Positions 36,780 through 46,581 of a DNA stretch of 64,000 nucleotides are shown here, piece by piece. Below the pieces are notes generated by a model. It was not told the origin of the DNA. It saw only the letters and a list, made by a program, of their open reading frames with translations, and ran no database searches. This stretch comes from JBDWFY01 sp964291365 (GTDB lineage: Bacteria; Pseudomonadota; Alphaproteobacteria; Rhizobiales; Stappiaceae): contig OZ220020.1 in assembly GCA_964291365.2 (NCBI GenBank), positions 620,001-684,000 on the forward strand, written 5' to 3'. A program made the position numbers and the translations under genes. Each line of letters opens with the position of its first letter. Position 1 is the first letter of the stretch.

Positions 36780-38441
36780 ATGACGAAAAGTAAAGAAGTT
36801 CTCCTTGAAGTCAAAGGACTTAAAATTGAAGGATACGCCGATGAAAAATGGGTAGAAATTGTTCATGGCGTGGATATAACACTACATAAAGGTGAAGTTT
36901 TAGGACTCATTGGTGAATCCGGTGCTGGTAAATCAACCATTGGTTTGGCTTCAATGGGATTTGCAAGAGATGGTTGTCGAATATCAGATGGATCAATTGA
37001 ATTTGACGGAATGGAACTAACCACCTCTTCAGGTGCTGATTTGCGTGCTTTGCGCGGTTCACGAATCGCATACGTTGCACAGTCTGCCGCTGCATCCTTT
37101 AATCCTGCACATAAGATTATTGACCAACACACCGAAGCACCGGTGCAGTATCGAATTCAGAAACGAATGGAAGCACAAGAAGATGCGATGGATCTCTATA
37201 ATCGGCTTCGACTTCCTAATCCTGATGAAATCGGATTCAGATACCCCCATCAAGTTTCAGGTGGACAGTTGCAACGCGCAATGACTGCAATGGCCATGGC
37301 TTGCCGTCCAGATTTGATTATTTTTGATGAACCAACAACCGCGTTAGATGTCACAACTCAAATTGAAGTACTTGCTGCCATTCGAGATATTGTGGACCAG
37401 TTTAATACTGCAGCAATATACATTACTCACGATCTTGCTGTTGTGGCTCAAATGGCTGACAACATAAAGGTACTGCTAAAGGGTGATGAGGTAGAAGAAG
37501 CACCTACTGACAAAATGTTAGATTCTCCGCAAGAAGAATATACCAAAAGCCTGTGGGCAGTTCGCAGTTTCAGACGAGAACAAAAACAACGTCCAACTGA
37601 TAATACAACTAAACCCGTGGTTGCAGTTGAAAATGTTGACGCATCCTATGGACCAGTAAAAGTCCTTGAAGACGTTTCATTTGATATCTACCCTGGGATG
37701 ACTGTAGCAGTTGTGGGTGAATCAGGTTCAGGAAAATCTACTACTGCAAGATGCATAACCGGTTTGCTTCCGCCTACCAATGGACAAATTGAATTCAATG
37801 GTGAAGTTTTACCACCAAAATATCAAGATCGAAATAAAGACCAGTTACGTCAAGCGCAAATGATTTATCAAATGGCCGATACGGCACTCAATCCCAAAGT
37901 TCGTATCAGTGAAATAATAGGACGACCTGCTCAATTTTATCGCGGAATTCGCGGATCTGCTTTGAAAAATAGAGTTGACGAGTTATTAGATCTAATTGAG
38001 CTGGATCCTGCAAAATTTTATAACCGCTATCCACCAGAGCTTTCAGGAGGTCAGAAGCAACGAATTGGTATCGCGCGCGCACTTGCCGCGGACCCTTCGT
38101 TCATTATTTGTGACGAAGTGACCAGTGCATTAGATCAATTAGTAGCTGAAGGAATTCTACGATTGCTAGATCGATTACAAAAAGAATTCAATCTTGCATA
38201 TATGTTTATTACTCATGACTTGGCAACAGTACGTTCAATAGCCGATGAAGTCGTGGTTATGCAGAGTGGAAAAGTCGTTGAACAAGGGGCAAAAGATGTC
38301 ATGTTCAAACCTCCACACCATCCGTATACAGATTTATTACTGTCTTCGGTACCTGAAATGGATCCAAACTGGTTAACCACACTATTGGAAGAACGTGGTG
38401 TAGATAATGTTGGAGAGTCTGCAACAGCAAAGTCTTCCTAA
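36780..38441 (+). CDS. Fused dipeptide-type ABC ATPase (DppD-DppF in one chain)
   Basis: 553 aa carrying two ABC domains. First: Walker A GESGAGKST, signature VSGGQLQR, Walker B LIIFDEPTTALDVT. Second, from about residue 275: GESGSGKST, LSGGQKQR, FIICDEVTSALDQL. Both halves keep their switch His (ITHDLAVV and ITHDLATV), so both sites may be active. The start is 1 bp after the dppC stop. The second Walker B has Val instead of the usual Pro after the catalytic Glu. Powers the DppBC channel. Confidence 0.9.
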   Translation: MTKSKEVLLEVKGLKIEGYADEKWVEIVHGVDITLHKGEVLGLIGESGAGKSTIGLASMGFARDGCRISDGSIEFDGMELTTSSGADLRALRGSRIAYVAQSAAASFNPAHKIIDQHTEAPVQYRIQKRMEAQEDAMDLYNRLRLPNPDEIGFRYPHQVSGGQLQRAMTAMAMACRPDLIIFDEPTTALDVTTQIEVLAAIRDIVDQFNTAAIYITHDLAVVAQMADNIKVLLKGDEVEEAPTDKMLDSPQEEYTKSLWAVRSFRREQKQRPTDNTTKPVVAVENVDASYGPVKVLEDVSFDIYPGMTVAVVGESGSGKSTTARCITGLLPPTNGQIEFNGEVLPPKYQDRNKDQLRQAQMIYQMADTALNPKVRISEIIGRPAQFYRGIRGSALKNRVDELLDLIELDPAKFYNRYPPELSGGQKQRIGIARALAADPSFIICDEVTSALDQLVAEGILRLLDRLQKEFNLAYMFITHDLATVRSIADEVVVMQSGKVVEQGAKDVMFKPPHHPYTDLLLSSVPEMDPNWLTTLLEERGVDNVGESATAKSS

Positions 38442-38652
38442 AATTTGAAATAGCTGCTGTTACAATGGCATTATTGATTATAGATGAAGTTGATTCTCTA
38501 AAGAATGGACTATCTCCGAACTGAGATGAACAACTTTTACTATCACGCAAGTAATTTTCACCTATATTGTCGCTGATTTTCCAGAAATTTAGTGTCTGAT
38601 ATATATTGCCTTAAATTAAATAAGACCTTATCTGCAAACGATGAGAATCGCA

Positions 38653-39480
38653 ATGTCAAAACCATGTATAATTTGTATTGCAATAACAGGTTCGCTTCCC
38701 CAAAAATCAGATAATCCAGCAGTTCCAATTTCTGTCAATGAGCAAATTGAAAGTACTCAGGAAGCATTTGAAGAGGGGGCATCCATTTGTCATGCACATG
38801 TTCGAAATGATGATGAATCTCCAAGTTCAGATCCAGAAAAATTTCAAAGATTAAAAGAAGGAATTGAAAAATTTTGCCCCAAAATGATCATTCAATTTTC
38901 CACCGGAGGTCGATCTGGTGCGGGGAAACAACGTGGTGGGATGTTACCCCTCAAACCTGACATGGCTTCGCTTTCTGTTGGCTCAAATAATTTTCCAACT
39001 CGTGTTTATGAAAATCCACCAGACTTAGTTGATTGGTTAGCAGATGAAATGAATAAATATGAAATTAAACCAGAAATTGAAGCGTTCGACCTTAGCCACA
39101 TACATCAAGCTGCAAAAATGAATAAAGAAGGTAAAATTGCAGGTCAATTGTACGTACAATTTGTGATGGGAGTCAAAAATGCAATGCCAGCGGACAAGGA
39201 CGTTTTTGATTACTATGTTAAAACAGTCGAAAGACTAGTACCAGATGCTCAATGGTGTGCAGCTGGAATTGGAGCAAATCAAAAAATTGTAAATGAGTGG
39301 TCAATTGCAGGAGGCGGTCACACCCGTACTGGACTTGAAGACAATGTTCGTCTAGATCGAAATACTCTTGCACCTTCAAACGCTTCATTAGTCAGTATTG
39401 TTAAAGAACTTTGTGAACAATATGAGCGTCCGGTTGCTAATCCAGAAACCGCGCGGTCTATACTCCAATTAAGACCATAA
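38653..39480 (+). CDS. BKACE / 3-keto-5-aminohexanoate cleavage enzyme family (DUF849)
   Basis: 275 aa TIM barrel. Zinc-site motifs CHAHVRNDD and FDLSHIHQAA, with QFSTGGRSGAGKQRGGML and GGHTRTGLEDNVRLDRN typical of the family. BKACE enzymes cleave a beta-keto acid with acetyl-CoA, giving acetoacetate plus an acyl-CoA, and act in carnitine, lysine and related catabolism. I begin at ATG 38653 because close relatives start (M)xKPCII; ATG 38641 would add four residues. Located after the Dpp transporter and before a lactonase-like gene (23-bp gap), so it likely belongs to the pathway for the imported compound. Confidence 0.85.
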   Translation: MSKPCIICIAITGSLPQKSDNPAVPISVNEQIESTQEAFEEGASICHAHVRNDDESPSSDPEKFQRLKEGIEKFCPKMIIQFSTGGRSGAGKQRGGMLPLKPDMASLSVGSNNFPTRVYENPPDLVDWLADEMNKYEIKPEIEAFDLSHIHQAAKMNKEGKIAGQLYVQFVMGVKNAMPADKDVFDYYVKTVERLVPDAQWCAAGIGANQKIVNEWSIAGGGHTRTGLEDNVRLDRNTLAPSNASLVSIVKELCEQYERPVANPETARSILQLRP

Positions 39481-39503
39481 ACAAGATTTATTGTGGTTTA
39501 GAA

Positions 39504-40340
39504 ATGATTATTGACTCTCACCAACATTTTTGGAATCCAGCGCGAGGTGATTATGGTTGGTTACCAATAGATGATCCAATCTTATCTCGAATATACTCAC
39601 CATACGATTTAAAACCTCATCTTGAAAAAACTGGTGTTTCAAAAACAGTATTGATTCAAGCTGCCCCAAGCGTTGAAGAAACCGAATATTTATTGGGAAT
39701 CGCTGATTCAACTCCATTTGTTAGCGCAGTCGTAGGTTGGATTGACTTTGAATCTCCTAATCAATTGAAACAATTGGAACGTCTTGCTAAACATCCAAAA
39801 TTTGTTGGAATTAGACCCATGATTCAAGATATTGAGGATGTTAATTGGGTACTACGTGAAGACATCCGTTGGGCATTTGAAGCATTGATTGACTTAAATT
39901 TAACATTTGACTGTCTTGGATTACCAAAACATTTAGAAAATTTTCATAAAATCTTAAGTCGATATCCTAATTTACGTGTGGTGATAGACCACTGCATGAA
40001 ACCTGAAATTAGAAATCATTCAGAATCTAATTTTATTTTTTGGGCTGAAGGTATTAAAAAAATTGCTCAAAACTCAGGAGCATTTTGCAAATTATCAGGA
40101 ATTGTTACTGAATCAGGAACGTTGCTTGATGTAATCCAGTTACAACCATACGTAAATCATATTCTTGTTGAGTTTGGACCTGATAGGGTAATGTGGGGGT
40201 CTGACTGGCCAGTAAGTAGTTTACGATGTAGCTACGAAAAGTGGTTTCAATTGGCAAATCAGCTTTGCGATAAATTAGATCACCACTCAAAGTCCAAAAT
40301 TTTTGGTGAAACAGCTTGTCAGTTTTATGGTTTAAAATAA
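39504..40340 (+). CDS. Amidohydrolase-superfamily lactonase (COG3618, L-fuconolactonase-like)
   Basis: 278 aa. Metal ligands in MIIDSHQHFWNP (HxH), IDHCMKP and GPDRVMWGSDWPVS match the fuconolactonase / pyrone-dicarboxylate lactonase group. It hydrolyses sugar-type lactones to the open acid. It follows BKACE closely on the same strand, but function fits equally the sugar transporter and aldose dehydrogenase block that begins 370 bp downstream. Confidence 0.8.
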   Translation: MIIDSHQHFWNPARGDYGWLPIDDPILSRIYSPYDLKPHLEKTGVSKTVLIQAAPSVEETEYLLGIADSTPFVSAVVGWIDFESPNQLKQLERLAKHPKFVGIRPMIQDIEDVNWVLREDIRWAFEALIDLNLTFDCLGLPKHLENFHKILSRYPNLRVVIDHCMKPEIRNHSESNFIFWAEGIKKIAQNSGAFCKLSGIVTESGTLLDVIQLQPYVNHILVEFGPDRVMWGSDWPVSSLRCSYEKWFQLANQLCDKLDHHSKSKIFGETACQFYGLK

Positions 40341-40710
40341 ACCTATGCTTATAAAGCTTATAACAATTACGTATTAATTTAGACAATTCTCTTATTGATT
40401 CAAGGATGTATTCTTGAAACAAGTACTATAAATATTAAGCTCAGCGAAAAGCAAGGCATAGAAAATTGTCGATAAAATCGTAGATCATCTGGAAGAACTC
40501 ATTTTGATAGGAACGACAATGGAGTTATATGATTCAAAAATATAATTGACTTTATATCTCTCAAACCTAAAATTGAGTAACGGATATAACTGAATATAGT
40601 CGACGGTAAATTTAACCGATTTTCTTTAAATTCAGTAATCGAAGAAATCAAAGGAATTTAGTTTCCTTAATTTTCAACTAAAATGACCAGCAAGGTCAGG
40701 GAGAAAAACA
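40341..40710. other. Intergenic region before the sugar ABC operon
   Basis: 370 bp, AT-rich, no ORF or clear hairpin. Probably the promoter of the sugar transporter operon; a GGGAG ribosome site at its end (about 40699-40703) serves the binding-protein gene. Confidence 0.4.
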
Positions 40711-42204
40711 ATGAATATCAAAAATGTCCTAACAAAATTACAAGTTTTAGTGTCAGTGTGTATACTTTCAATAGTGATTTATACACCGTTGACAAGTTCG
40801 GCCATGGATTTTGATGGTGTTACAATTAACCTGATGACATTCACTGGACCTCAAATTGCAGAACCATTACAACGACGTGCTCCAGATTTTGAAGCTTTAA
40901 CTGGTGCAAAGGTCAATGTCGTCACGGTTCCATTTTCGGATCTGTATTCAAAGCTGTTGACGGATTGGGCAACTGGTACCAATTCAATTGATGCAGCAGT
41001 TTTTGCACCACAGTGGGCTGTGGACTACGTCGGACCAGGATTTCTAGAAAATTTAACTTCTCGTGTAGCACAAGATAGTGATTTAAGAGTTGATGATATA
41101 GCACCGTTCTTTCGAGAGTTCTCACAAAAGTATGCTGGTGACACCTATTTGTTGACATTGGATGGTGATTTCCAAATGGCATACTATCGAAAGGACATTT
41201 TCGCGGAACATGGCATTGATGTTCCTGAAACTTGGGACGATTATATTGCCGCCGCGAAAGCTGCTCATGGCAAAGACTTAAATGGAGACGGTACTCCAGA
41301 TTTTGGATCATGCATATCTAAAAAGAGAAACGCACAAGCATATTGGGCAATATTCTCAATTGCTGGTTCATTTTTGCAATCACAGGGAACTACACAAGGT
41401 GCATTCTTTGATACTGAAACAATGGCACCACTTGTTAATAATGAGGCATTTGCAGAAGTGCTTCGCGTTTATACCGCAACTACTCCTTACGGACCACCTG
41501 ACGAAATCAATTTGGATGTCGGTGATACCCGTAATCTATTTACCGCTGGTCGATGTGCAATGACTGTTGATTGGGGCGATATTGGAACCTTAGCAATTGA
41601 TCCTGAAACTTCCAAAGTTGCAGATAAAGTTGGTGCGATTATTTTACCCGGAAGTAGACGAGTGTTAGATCGCTCAACTGGTAAATTGGTTGATTGTAAC
41701 AGTTCAACTTGTCCGCATGCGATAAATGGCGTTAATCGAGCTCCTTATGCGGCATTTGGTGGTTGGTCTGGTGGAATTAATGCTAGTGCAGACGAGAAAG
41801 TTAAAGATGCAACATACGCATTTTTTTCATACATGTCACAACCTGAACAATCTAATTCAGACGTGACCATTGGAAAAACTGGCTTTAATCCATATCGACT
41901 CTCTCAATTCGCTTCTACTCAACTTTGGGAGGATGCTGGAATGAGTAAAGAAGCTGCAGATGATTATTTGGGTGCGATTCAACAAAGTTTGAATAGCCCA
42001 AATATGGTACTTGATCTGCGTATTCCACAAAATCAGGCATACCAGCAAGTAGTTTTAGACGGCACAATTGCAAGATTGTTAGCTGGTGAACTGGACATTC
42101 CGACCACAATGGCAACTATTGAAGAAGGTTGGAATGAGTTGAATGAAGATAACGGTATTGAAGACCAATTAGCGGTCTACCGTGCAACTCTTGGCATAAG
42201 ATAA
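40711..42204 (+). CDS. Sugar ABC transporter binding protein (family 1)
   Basis: 497 aa. Signal peptide about residues 1-30 ending SSA before MDFDG. Family-1 features: NLMTFTGPQIAEPLQRRAPDFEALTGAKVNVV, QMAYYRKDIFAEHGIDVPETWDDYIAAAKA, AMTVDWGDIG, and a C-terminal DYLGAIQQSLNSPNMVLDLRIPQNQAY. It is longer than maltose-type proteins, as in large alphaproteobacterial sugar-binding proteins. Receptor for the permeases and ATPase that follow. Substrate unknown; the aldose dehydrogenase at the operon end suggests a free sugar. Confidence 0.87.
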   Translation: MNIKNVLTKLQVLVSVCILSIVIYTPLTSSAMDFDGVTINLMTFTGPQIAEPLQRRAPDFEALTGAKVNVVTVPFSDLYSKLLTDWATGTNSIDAAVFAPQWAVDYVGPGFLENLTSRVAQDSDLRVDDIAPFFREFSQKYAGDTYLLTLDGDFQMAYYRKDIFAEHGIDVPETWDDYIAAAKAAHGKDLNGDGTPDFGSCISKKRNAQAYWAIFSIAGSFLQSQGTTQGAFFDTETMAPLVNNEAFAEVLRVYTATTPYGPPDEINLDVGDTRNLFTAGRCAMTVDWGDIGTLAIDPETSKVADKVGAIILPGSRRVLDRSTGKLVDCNSSTCPHAINGVNRAPYAAFGGWSGGINASADEKVKDATYAFFSYMSQPEQSNSDVTIGKTGFNPYRLSQFASTQLWEDAGMSKEAADDYLGAIQQSLNSPNMVLDLRIPQNQAYQQVVLDGTIARLLAGELDIPTTMATIEEGWNELNEDNGIEDQLAVYRATLGIR

Positions 42205-42210
42205 GATATT

Positions 42211-42247
42211 GAAACGGTTCATTTGCAAATTGCATTTGGACCGTTTC
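42211..42247 (+). terminator. Hairpin between sugar-binding-protein and permease genes
   Basis: GAAACGGTTC (42211-42220) pairs with GGACCGTTTC (42238-42247), one G-U pair, 17-nt loop with internal symmetry (CAAAT/ATTTG). It starts 6 bp after the stop codon and ends 7 bp before the permease ATG, so it could both protect the upstream message and hide the next ribosome site. Confidence 0.7.
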
Positions 42248-42254
42248 AACACTT

Positions 42255-43379
42255 ATGATATATTCCATGCAAAACCCACGCGTTGGAAATTTATCCGAAT
42301 TTGTTGATCGACATGCGGGCACTTTTTTCATTTTCCCCGCGGTATTGACAATTCTTGCATTCGCAATTTTTCCTTTAATCATTTCCGCTTATCTAACCAC
42401 AGTAAAATTTAAACTTGCTCCAGGTGGATTTGAGTTAATTTATGTTGGAATGCGAAATTTCAGGAAACTCTTTTTTGGATCGCAACAATATCATTTACTT
42501 GGAACATTTTCTTCGTTTGGTATTATTGAATGGCTCATTTTATTGCTAGCAGTACTATTAGTAACCTATGGATTTTATAAATATTTTACAGGTAATAAGG
42601 TTTCTATCGTTGGTATAATTGGACGAATTATTTCAACAACCCTTGGATTTGCATTACTTGTTTTGGTTCTTGCAACGGTTTTTGGTGGAAATCCTGGTTC
42701 GTTAGTTGTTACATTATTTTATGTATTTGCTGGTGTATCAGTTCAATTTGCCATTGGATTGGGTTTGGCGATTTTGTGTGCACAAAACATAAAAGGTCGC
42801 AATTTTTTCCGAATCACGTTCTTCATTCCACTGATGGTAACCCCTGTCGGAATTGCGTATATGTTTCGCATGCTGGCAGATATGCAACAAGGACCTTTGG
42901 CGATTATCTGGCGACAAATGGGATTGAGTGAATTTGCATGGGCATCAGATCCTTGGACCGCGCGACTCGTTGTATTAGTAGGTGAATCTTGGCAATGGAT
43001 TCCATTCATGTTTATTGTACTTCTAGCAGCTATTGAAAACATGCCAAGAGATCAAGTTGAGGCCGCAAAAATAGATGGAGCTGGTGGATGGCAAATTTTT
43101 CGTGACATTACTTGGCCTCATATCGCTCCAGTTGCGGCCACTGTAGTTTTAATTCGCTTGATTGAAGCATTTAAAATCATTGATTTACCAAATATTTTAA
43201 CGAGTGGAGGACCCGGGATTGCAACAGAGTCCTTAACTTTACATTCATTTATAGCATGGCGTACTCAAGATTTAGGCGGGTCAGCCGCTGTAGGGTATAC
43301 CCTATTATTTGTAGCCACAATTACATGTGTTTCATTCTTTAATTTTGTCAGTACAAAGACACGAAAATTAGAAGCCTAA
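42255..43379 (+). CDS. Sugar ABC permease (MalF/UgpA class)
   Basis: 374 aa. After the first membrane segment (FIFPAVLTILAFAIFPLIISAYLTT) there is an inserted region of about 80 residues with two or three extra hydrophobic helices (WLILLLAVLLVTYGFYK, TTLGFALLVLVLATVFG) before the usual channel helices. EAA loop QVEAAKIDGAGGWQIFRDITWPH. No good ribosome site precedes ATG 42255 or the alternative ATG 42267; the upstream hairpin is close. Confidence 0.85.
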   Translation: MIYSMQNPRVGNLSEFVDRHAGTFFIFPAVLTILAFAIFPLIISAYLTTVKFKLAPGGFELIYVGMRNFRKLFFGSQQYHLLGTFSSFGIIEWLILLLAVLLVTYGFYKYFTGNKVSIVGIIGRIISTTLGFALLVLVLATVFGGNPGSLVVTLFYVFAGVSVQFAIGLGLAILCAQNIKGRNFFRITFFIPLMVTPVGIAYMFRMLADMQQGPLAIIWRQMGLSEFAWASDPWTARLVVLVGESWQWIPFMFIVLLAAIENMPRDQVEAAKIDGAGGWQIFRDITWPHIAPVAATVVLIRLIEAFKIIDLPNILTSGGPGIATESLTLHSFIAWRTQDLGGSAAVGYTLLFVATITCVSFFNFVSTKTRKLEA

Positions 43380-43394
43380 CAAGTGAGAATTATT

Positions 43395-44426
43395 ATGCGT
43401 CAATTTTTATTTGAACCAAAAAGTATCAATGAAATGGCACTTGGTCCTAAAGCATTAACTTATTTTTTGCTCTTTTTTTGGACAATGATTGTGCTCTTCC
43501 CACTTTATTGGGTATTTGTTACCTCATTTAAGCTACCGATTCATGTCAGCGATGGTCCAGTTTTCATTCCATTTTTGGATTTTAAACCTTCACCACACGC
43601 GTGGAGTTATATATTTTTTGAGTTAGGAAACGACACACTAAGACCGTATTTGAATTCAATTATAATTGCCCTTCTTTCAACATGTCTAGCAACTGCAATT
43701 GGGGCAATGGCCGCTTATGCTTTAGTAAGAATTCAATATCGAGTTAAAGTTATTTCTGTGTTGGCTTTTTTATTGTTGTTGGTGTGTACTGTTATTGCTA
43801 CCGCGAGATTTGGAGTTCCTTGGCAACTTTCAGCAGGGGTATCTCTTGCATTACTCTTTTTATTTGTTCACTCATTTGCAATGCGTTTTAAACTTGCGTT
43901 GCGAAATAATGATATCTTGTTTTGGATCATTTCCAATCGCATATTACCACCAGTAGTGGTCGTTCTCCCAATATATCTTATGTTTCAACGTTTGGGACTT
44001 TTAGATACTCATGTTGCAATGATTGCTACCTATACCGCGGTTAATCTACCGATAGTAGTATGGTTAATGCGAGATTTTTTTGCTGGGGTACCAATTGATT
44101 TAGAAGAAAGCGCAGAAATAGATGGTGCATCTCGACTACGAATCTTTTTGACAATTATATTACCACTTGTTCGGCCTGGACTTGTGGCTACTTTCTTATT
44201 GGTATTGATTCTAGCATGGAATGAATATTTGTTGGCATTATTTATTTCAACCGCTGATGCACAAACTATGCCATTATTGGTTGCGGCACAAAATGCGACA
44301 AGAGGTCCTCAATGGTGGTATATGTCAGTCTTAATTGTGATCATGATTGCTCCAATTATCGCAATGACGATTTTATTGCAAAAGCATATCGCACGCGGTT
44401 TATTAGTTGGTGCTGTTAAGGGGTAA
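43395..44426 (+). CDS. Sugar ABC permease (MalG/UgpE class)
   Basis: 343 aa. Membrane helices with EAA loop DLEESAEIDGASRLRIFLTIILPLVRPG and the MalG-class N-terminus (LLFFWTMIVLFPLYWVFVTSFK). Like its partner it contains an insertion with extra hydrophobic helices (VISVLAFLLLLVCTVIATARFG). ATG 43395 (GAGA at 43385-43388) is preferred over GTG 43383. Follows its partner by 15 bp. Confidence 0.87.
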   Translation: MRQFLFEPKSINEMALGPKALTYFLLFFWTMIVLFPLYWVFVTSFKLPIHVSDGPVFIPFLDFKPSPHAWSYIFFELGNDTLRPYLNSIIIALLSTCLATAIGAMAAYALVRIQYRVKVISVLAFLLLLVCTVIATARFGVPWQLSAGVSLALLFLFVHSFAMRFKLALRNNDILFWIISNRILPPVVVVLPIYLMFQRLGLLDTHVAMIATYTAVNLPIVVWLMRDFFAGVPIDLEESAEIDGASRLRIFLTIILPLVRPGLVATFLLVLILAWNEYLLALFISTADAQTMPLLVAAQNATRGPQWWYMSVLIVIMIAPIIAMTILLQKHIARGLLVGAVKG

Positions 44427-44432
44427 TTGAAT

Positions 44433-45485
44433 ATGCGAGTACAATACAAGAATATTTTCAAGTCATTTGGATCAGTAGAGGTCGTCAAAGGGTTTGATCT
44501 TACTGTTGAAGAAGGCGAATTTTTAGTTTTACTGGGTGAATCTGGTTGTGGAAAAACGACTGCACTTCGTATGTTAGCTGGATTAGAAACAATTACCTCA
44601 GGAGAATTATGGATAGGTGATCAAGAAGTTTCAAATGTTCTTCCAAAATACCGCAATATAGCAATGGTATTTCAATCATATGCACTTTACCCGCATATGA
44701 CTGTATCTGAAAATATTGGTTATCCACTCAAAGTCCGTAAAGTTCCGCATGACGAACGTGAACAGGCCGTTAAGCAAGCTGCTGAAAAAGTCCATTTGGA
44801 CGAATACCTTGAAAGATATCCACGACAACTTTCGGGTGGTCAACGTCAACGTGTTGCCCTTGCACGTGCAATCGTTCGCAAACCTTTTGTATTTTTAATG
44901 GATGAACCACTTTCTAACCTTGATGCGAAATTACGCGGTTTGATGCGAGCAGAATTGAAACGTTTACAACAAGATTTGGGAGTTACGACAATTTATGTAA
45001 CTCATGATCAAATTGAAGCTATGACACTTGCACATCGTGTTGCCATAATGGATGAAGGTGTATTGCAACAAATTGATACCCCAAGGGAAATTTATGATAA
45101 TCCAACTAATCAATTTGTCGCTAAATTTATCGGTTCACCAGCAATGAATATAGTAACCGCACCAATATCTGAAAAGTCATTGATGATTTCTGAAAGTTCT
45201 ATTGAATTGCCTAATTGTCCAGCACTAGAAAAAGTATCATTTGGATTTCGTCCTGAAGATTCATCTATTGTTTCACCGGAAAATGGACAAATCAAAGCTC
45301 GAGTATTTTCTTCGGAAATGACTGGAAATGAAACAATTGTGACTTGTACAATTGATGAAGAAATAATTGTCGTTCGAATGGACAAAAATTTCGATGTTAA
45401 AGTAGATCAAATGGTGGGAATTGAATTCAGTTTGGATAAGATCTATCTATTTGATATTGAAAATGGTAAAAGGATAACGCTATGA
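44433..45485 (+). CDS. Sugar ABC ATPase (MalK/UgpC class)
   Basis: 350 aa. Walker A GESGCGKT, FQSYALYPHMTVSENI, signature LSGGQRQR, Walker B FLMDEPLSNLDAKLR, YVTHDQIEAMT, then MNIVTAP and a C-terminal OB/TOBE region (FGFRPEDSSIV). The true start is ATG 44433 after GGGG at 44420-44423; TTG 44427 is unlikely. Stop overlaps the next start (ATGA). Confidence 0.9.
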   Translation: MRVQYKNIFKSFGSVEVVKGFDLTVEEGEFLVLLGESGCGKTTALRMLAGLETITSGELWIGDQEVSNVLPKYRNIAMVFQSYALYPHMTVSENIGYPLKVRKVPHDEREQAVKQAAEKVHLDEYLERYPRQLSGGQRQRVALARAIVRKPFVFLMDEPLSNLDAKLRGLMRAELKRLQQDLGVTTIYVTHDQIEAMTLAHRVAIMDEGVLQQIDTPREIYDNPTNQFVAKFIGSPAMNIVTAPISEKSLMISESSIELPNCPALEKVSFGFRPEDSSIVSPENGQIKARVFSSEMTGNETIVTCTIDEEIIVVRMDKNFDVKVDQMVGIEFSLDKIYLFDIENGKRITL

Positions 45486-46522
45486 AAATTACCGACACTT
45501 TAACCTTAAATTCTAGAACTAACCAACCTGTTGAATTGACAACGATGGGATTTGGTGGAGCTCCACTTGGTAATCTTTATCACAAAGTAGAAGAGGATGA
45601 TGCAATTGCAACGCTATTAAAAGCGTTTGAATTAGGAATTCGATACTTTGATACTGCTCCTCAATATGGACTTGGACTATCTGAACAAAGATTTGGTAAA
45701 GCAATATCTATTTTTGGTAGAGAAAATATTCGACTTTCAACTAAAATTGGTAGAATTCTTGAAGATTGTGAACCAGACCAAGTAACACCAGAAGCCTTTG
45801 TTGATGTCCCTCAAAAACGAATTAGGTTTGATTATACCTATGACGGTGTCATGAGAAGTTATGAAGATAGTCGGAGTAGATTAGGTATAAAAAATGCCGA
45901 TATTTTACTAGTTCATGATGTTGATGTATTTAGCCAAGGAAGCCAAGAGAAAAGCGACACTAAAGTTCGAGAATTATTTGATGGAGGTGGGTATCGTGCC
46001 TTAGTTGAATTAAAAGATGCGGGAGATATTTTAGCAATTGGTGCAGGAGTAAACGAATGGCAGGTGTGTGAAAAGCTACTTAGTCTAGGTGATTTTGATG
46101 GATTTCTATTAGCCGGACGCTATACCTTGCTTGAACAAGAGGCTTTGGATTCATTTTTACCATTATGTGTAAGTCGTGATGTTGGTATAATACTTGGTGG
46201 AGTATTCAATTCTGGAATTCTTGCAACTGGTCCAATTGAAGATGCCAAATACAATTACCAAATTGCACCTACTGACGTGATAGAAAGGGTTCGTAAAATT
46301 GAAGAAATTTGTAAATCCCACCAAGTTCAATTGAAAGAAGCTGCTATTCAATTTGTATTAGGACATCCTGCGGTCAAGACTGTAATACCTGGTGTAGTAT
46401 CTGAATCGCAAATTCTCGAAAATACCAAAATAATTGAATCAAAAATCCCCCAATCACTATGGTTAGATCTAAAAACCGCTGGACTTATTCGTACTGATGC
46501 ACCAACACCAGAGGATAATTAG
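45482..46522 (+). CDS. Aldo/keto reductase, aldose 1-dehydrogenase type
   Basis: 346 aa (beta/alpha)8 protein. FGGAPLGNLYHKVEEDDAIATLLKAFELGIRYFDTAPQYGLGLSEQRFGKAI and STKIGRIL show the AKR active site (Asp, Tyr of TAPQYG, Lys). The closest group in general knowledge is L-fucose/D-threo-aldose 1-dehydrogenase, which oxidises an aldose to its lactone with NAD(P). Co-translated with the sugar ATPase; its lactone product could be opened by the lactonase at 39504. Confidence 0.83.
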   Translation: MKITDTLTLNSRTNQPVELTTMGFGGAPLGNLYHKVEEDDAIATLLKAFELGIRYFDTAPQYGLGLSEQRFGKAISIFGRENIRLSTKIGRILEDCEPDQVTPEAFVDVPQKRIRFDYTYDGVMRSYEDSRSRLGIKNADILLVHDVDVFSQGSQEKSDTKVRELFDGGGYRALVELKDAGDILAIGAGVNEWQVCEKLLSLGDFDGFLLAGRYTLLEQEALDSFLPLCVSRDVGIILGGVFNSGILATGPIEDAKYNYQIAPTDVIERVRKIEEICKSHQVQLKEAAIQFVLGHPAVKTVIPGVVSESQILENTKIIESKIPQSLWLDLKTAGLIRTDAPTPEDN

Positions 46523-46581
46523 TATTACAAGGTATAAACCCAATTTAAACCCCTGTTATACTATGGAATATTCGAAAATTT

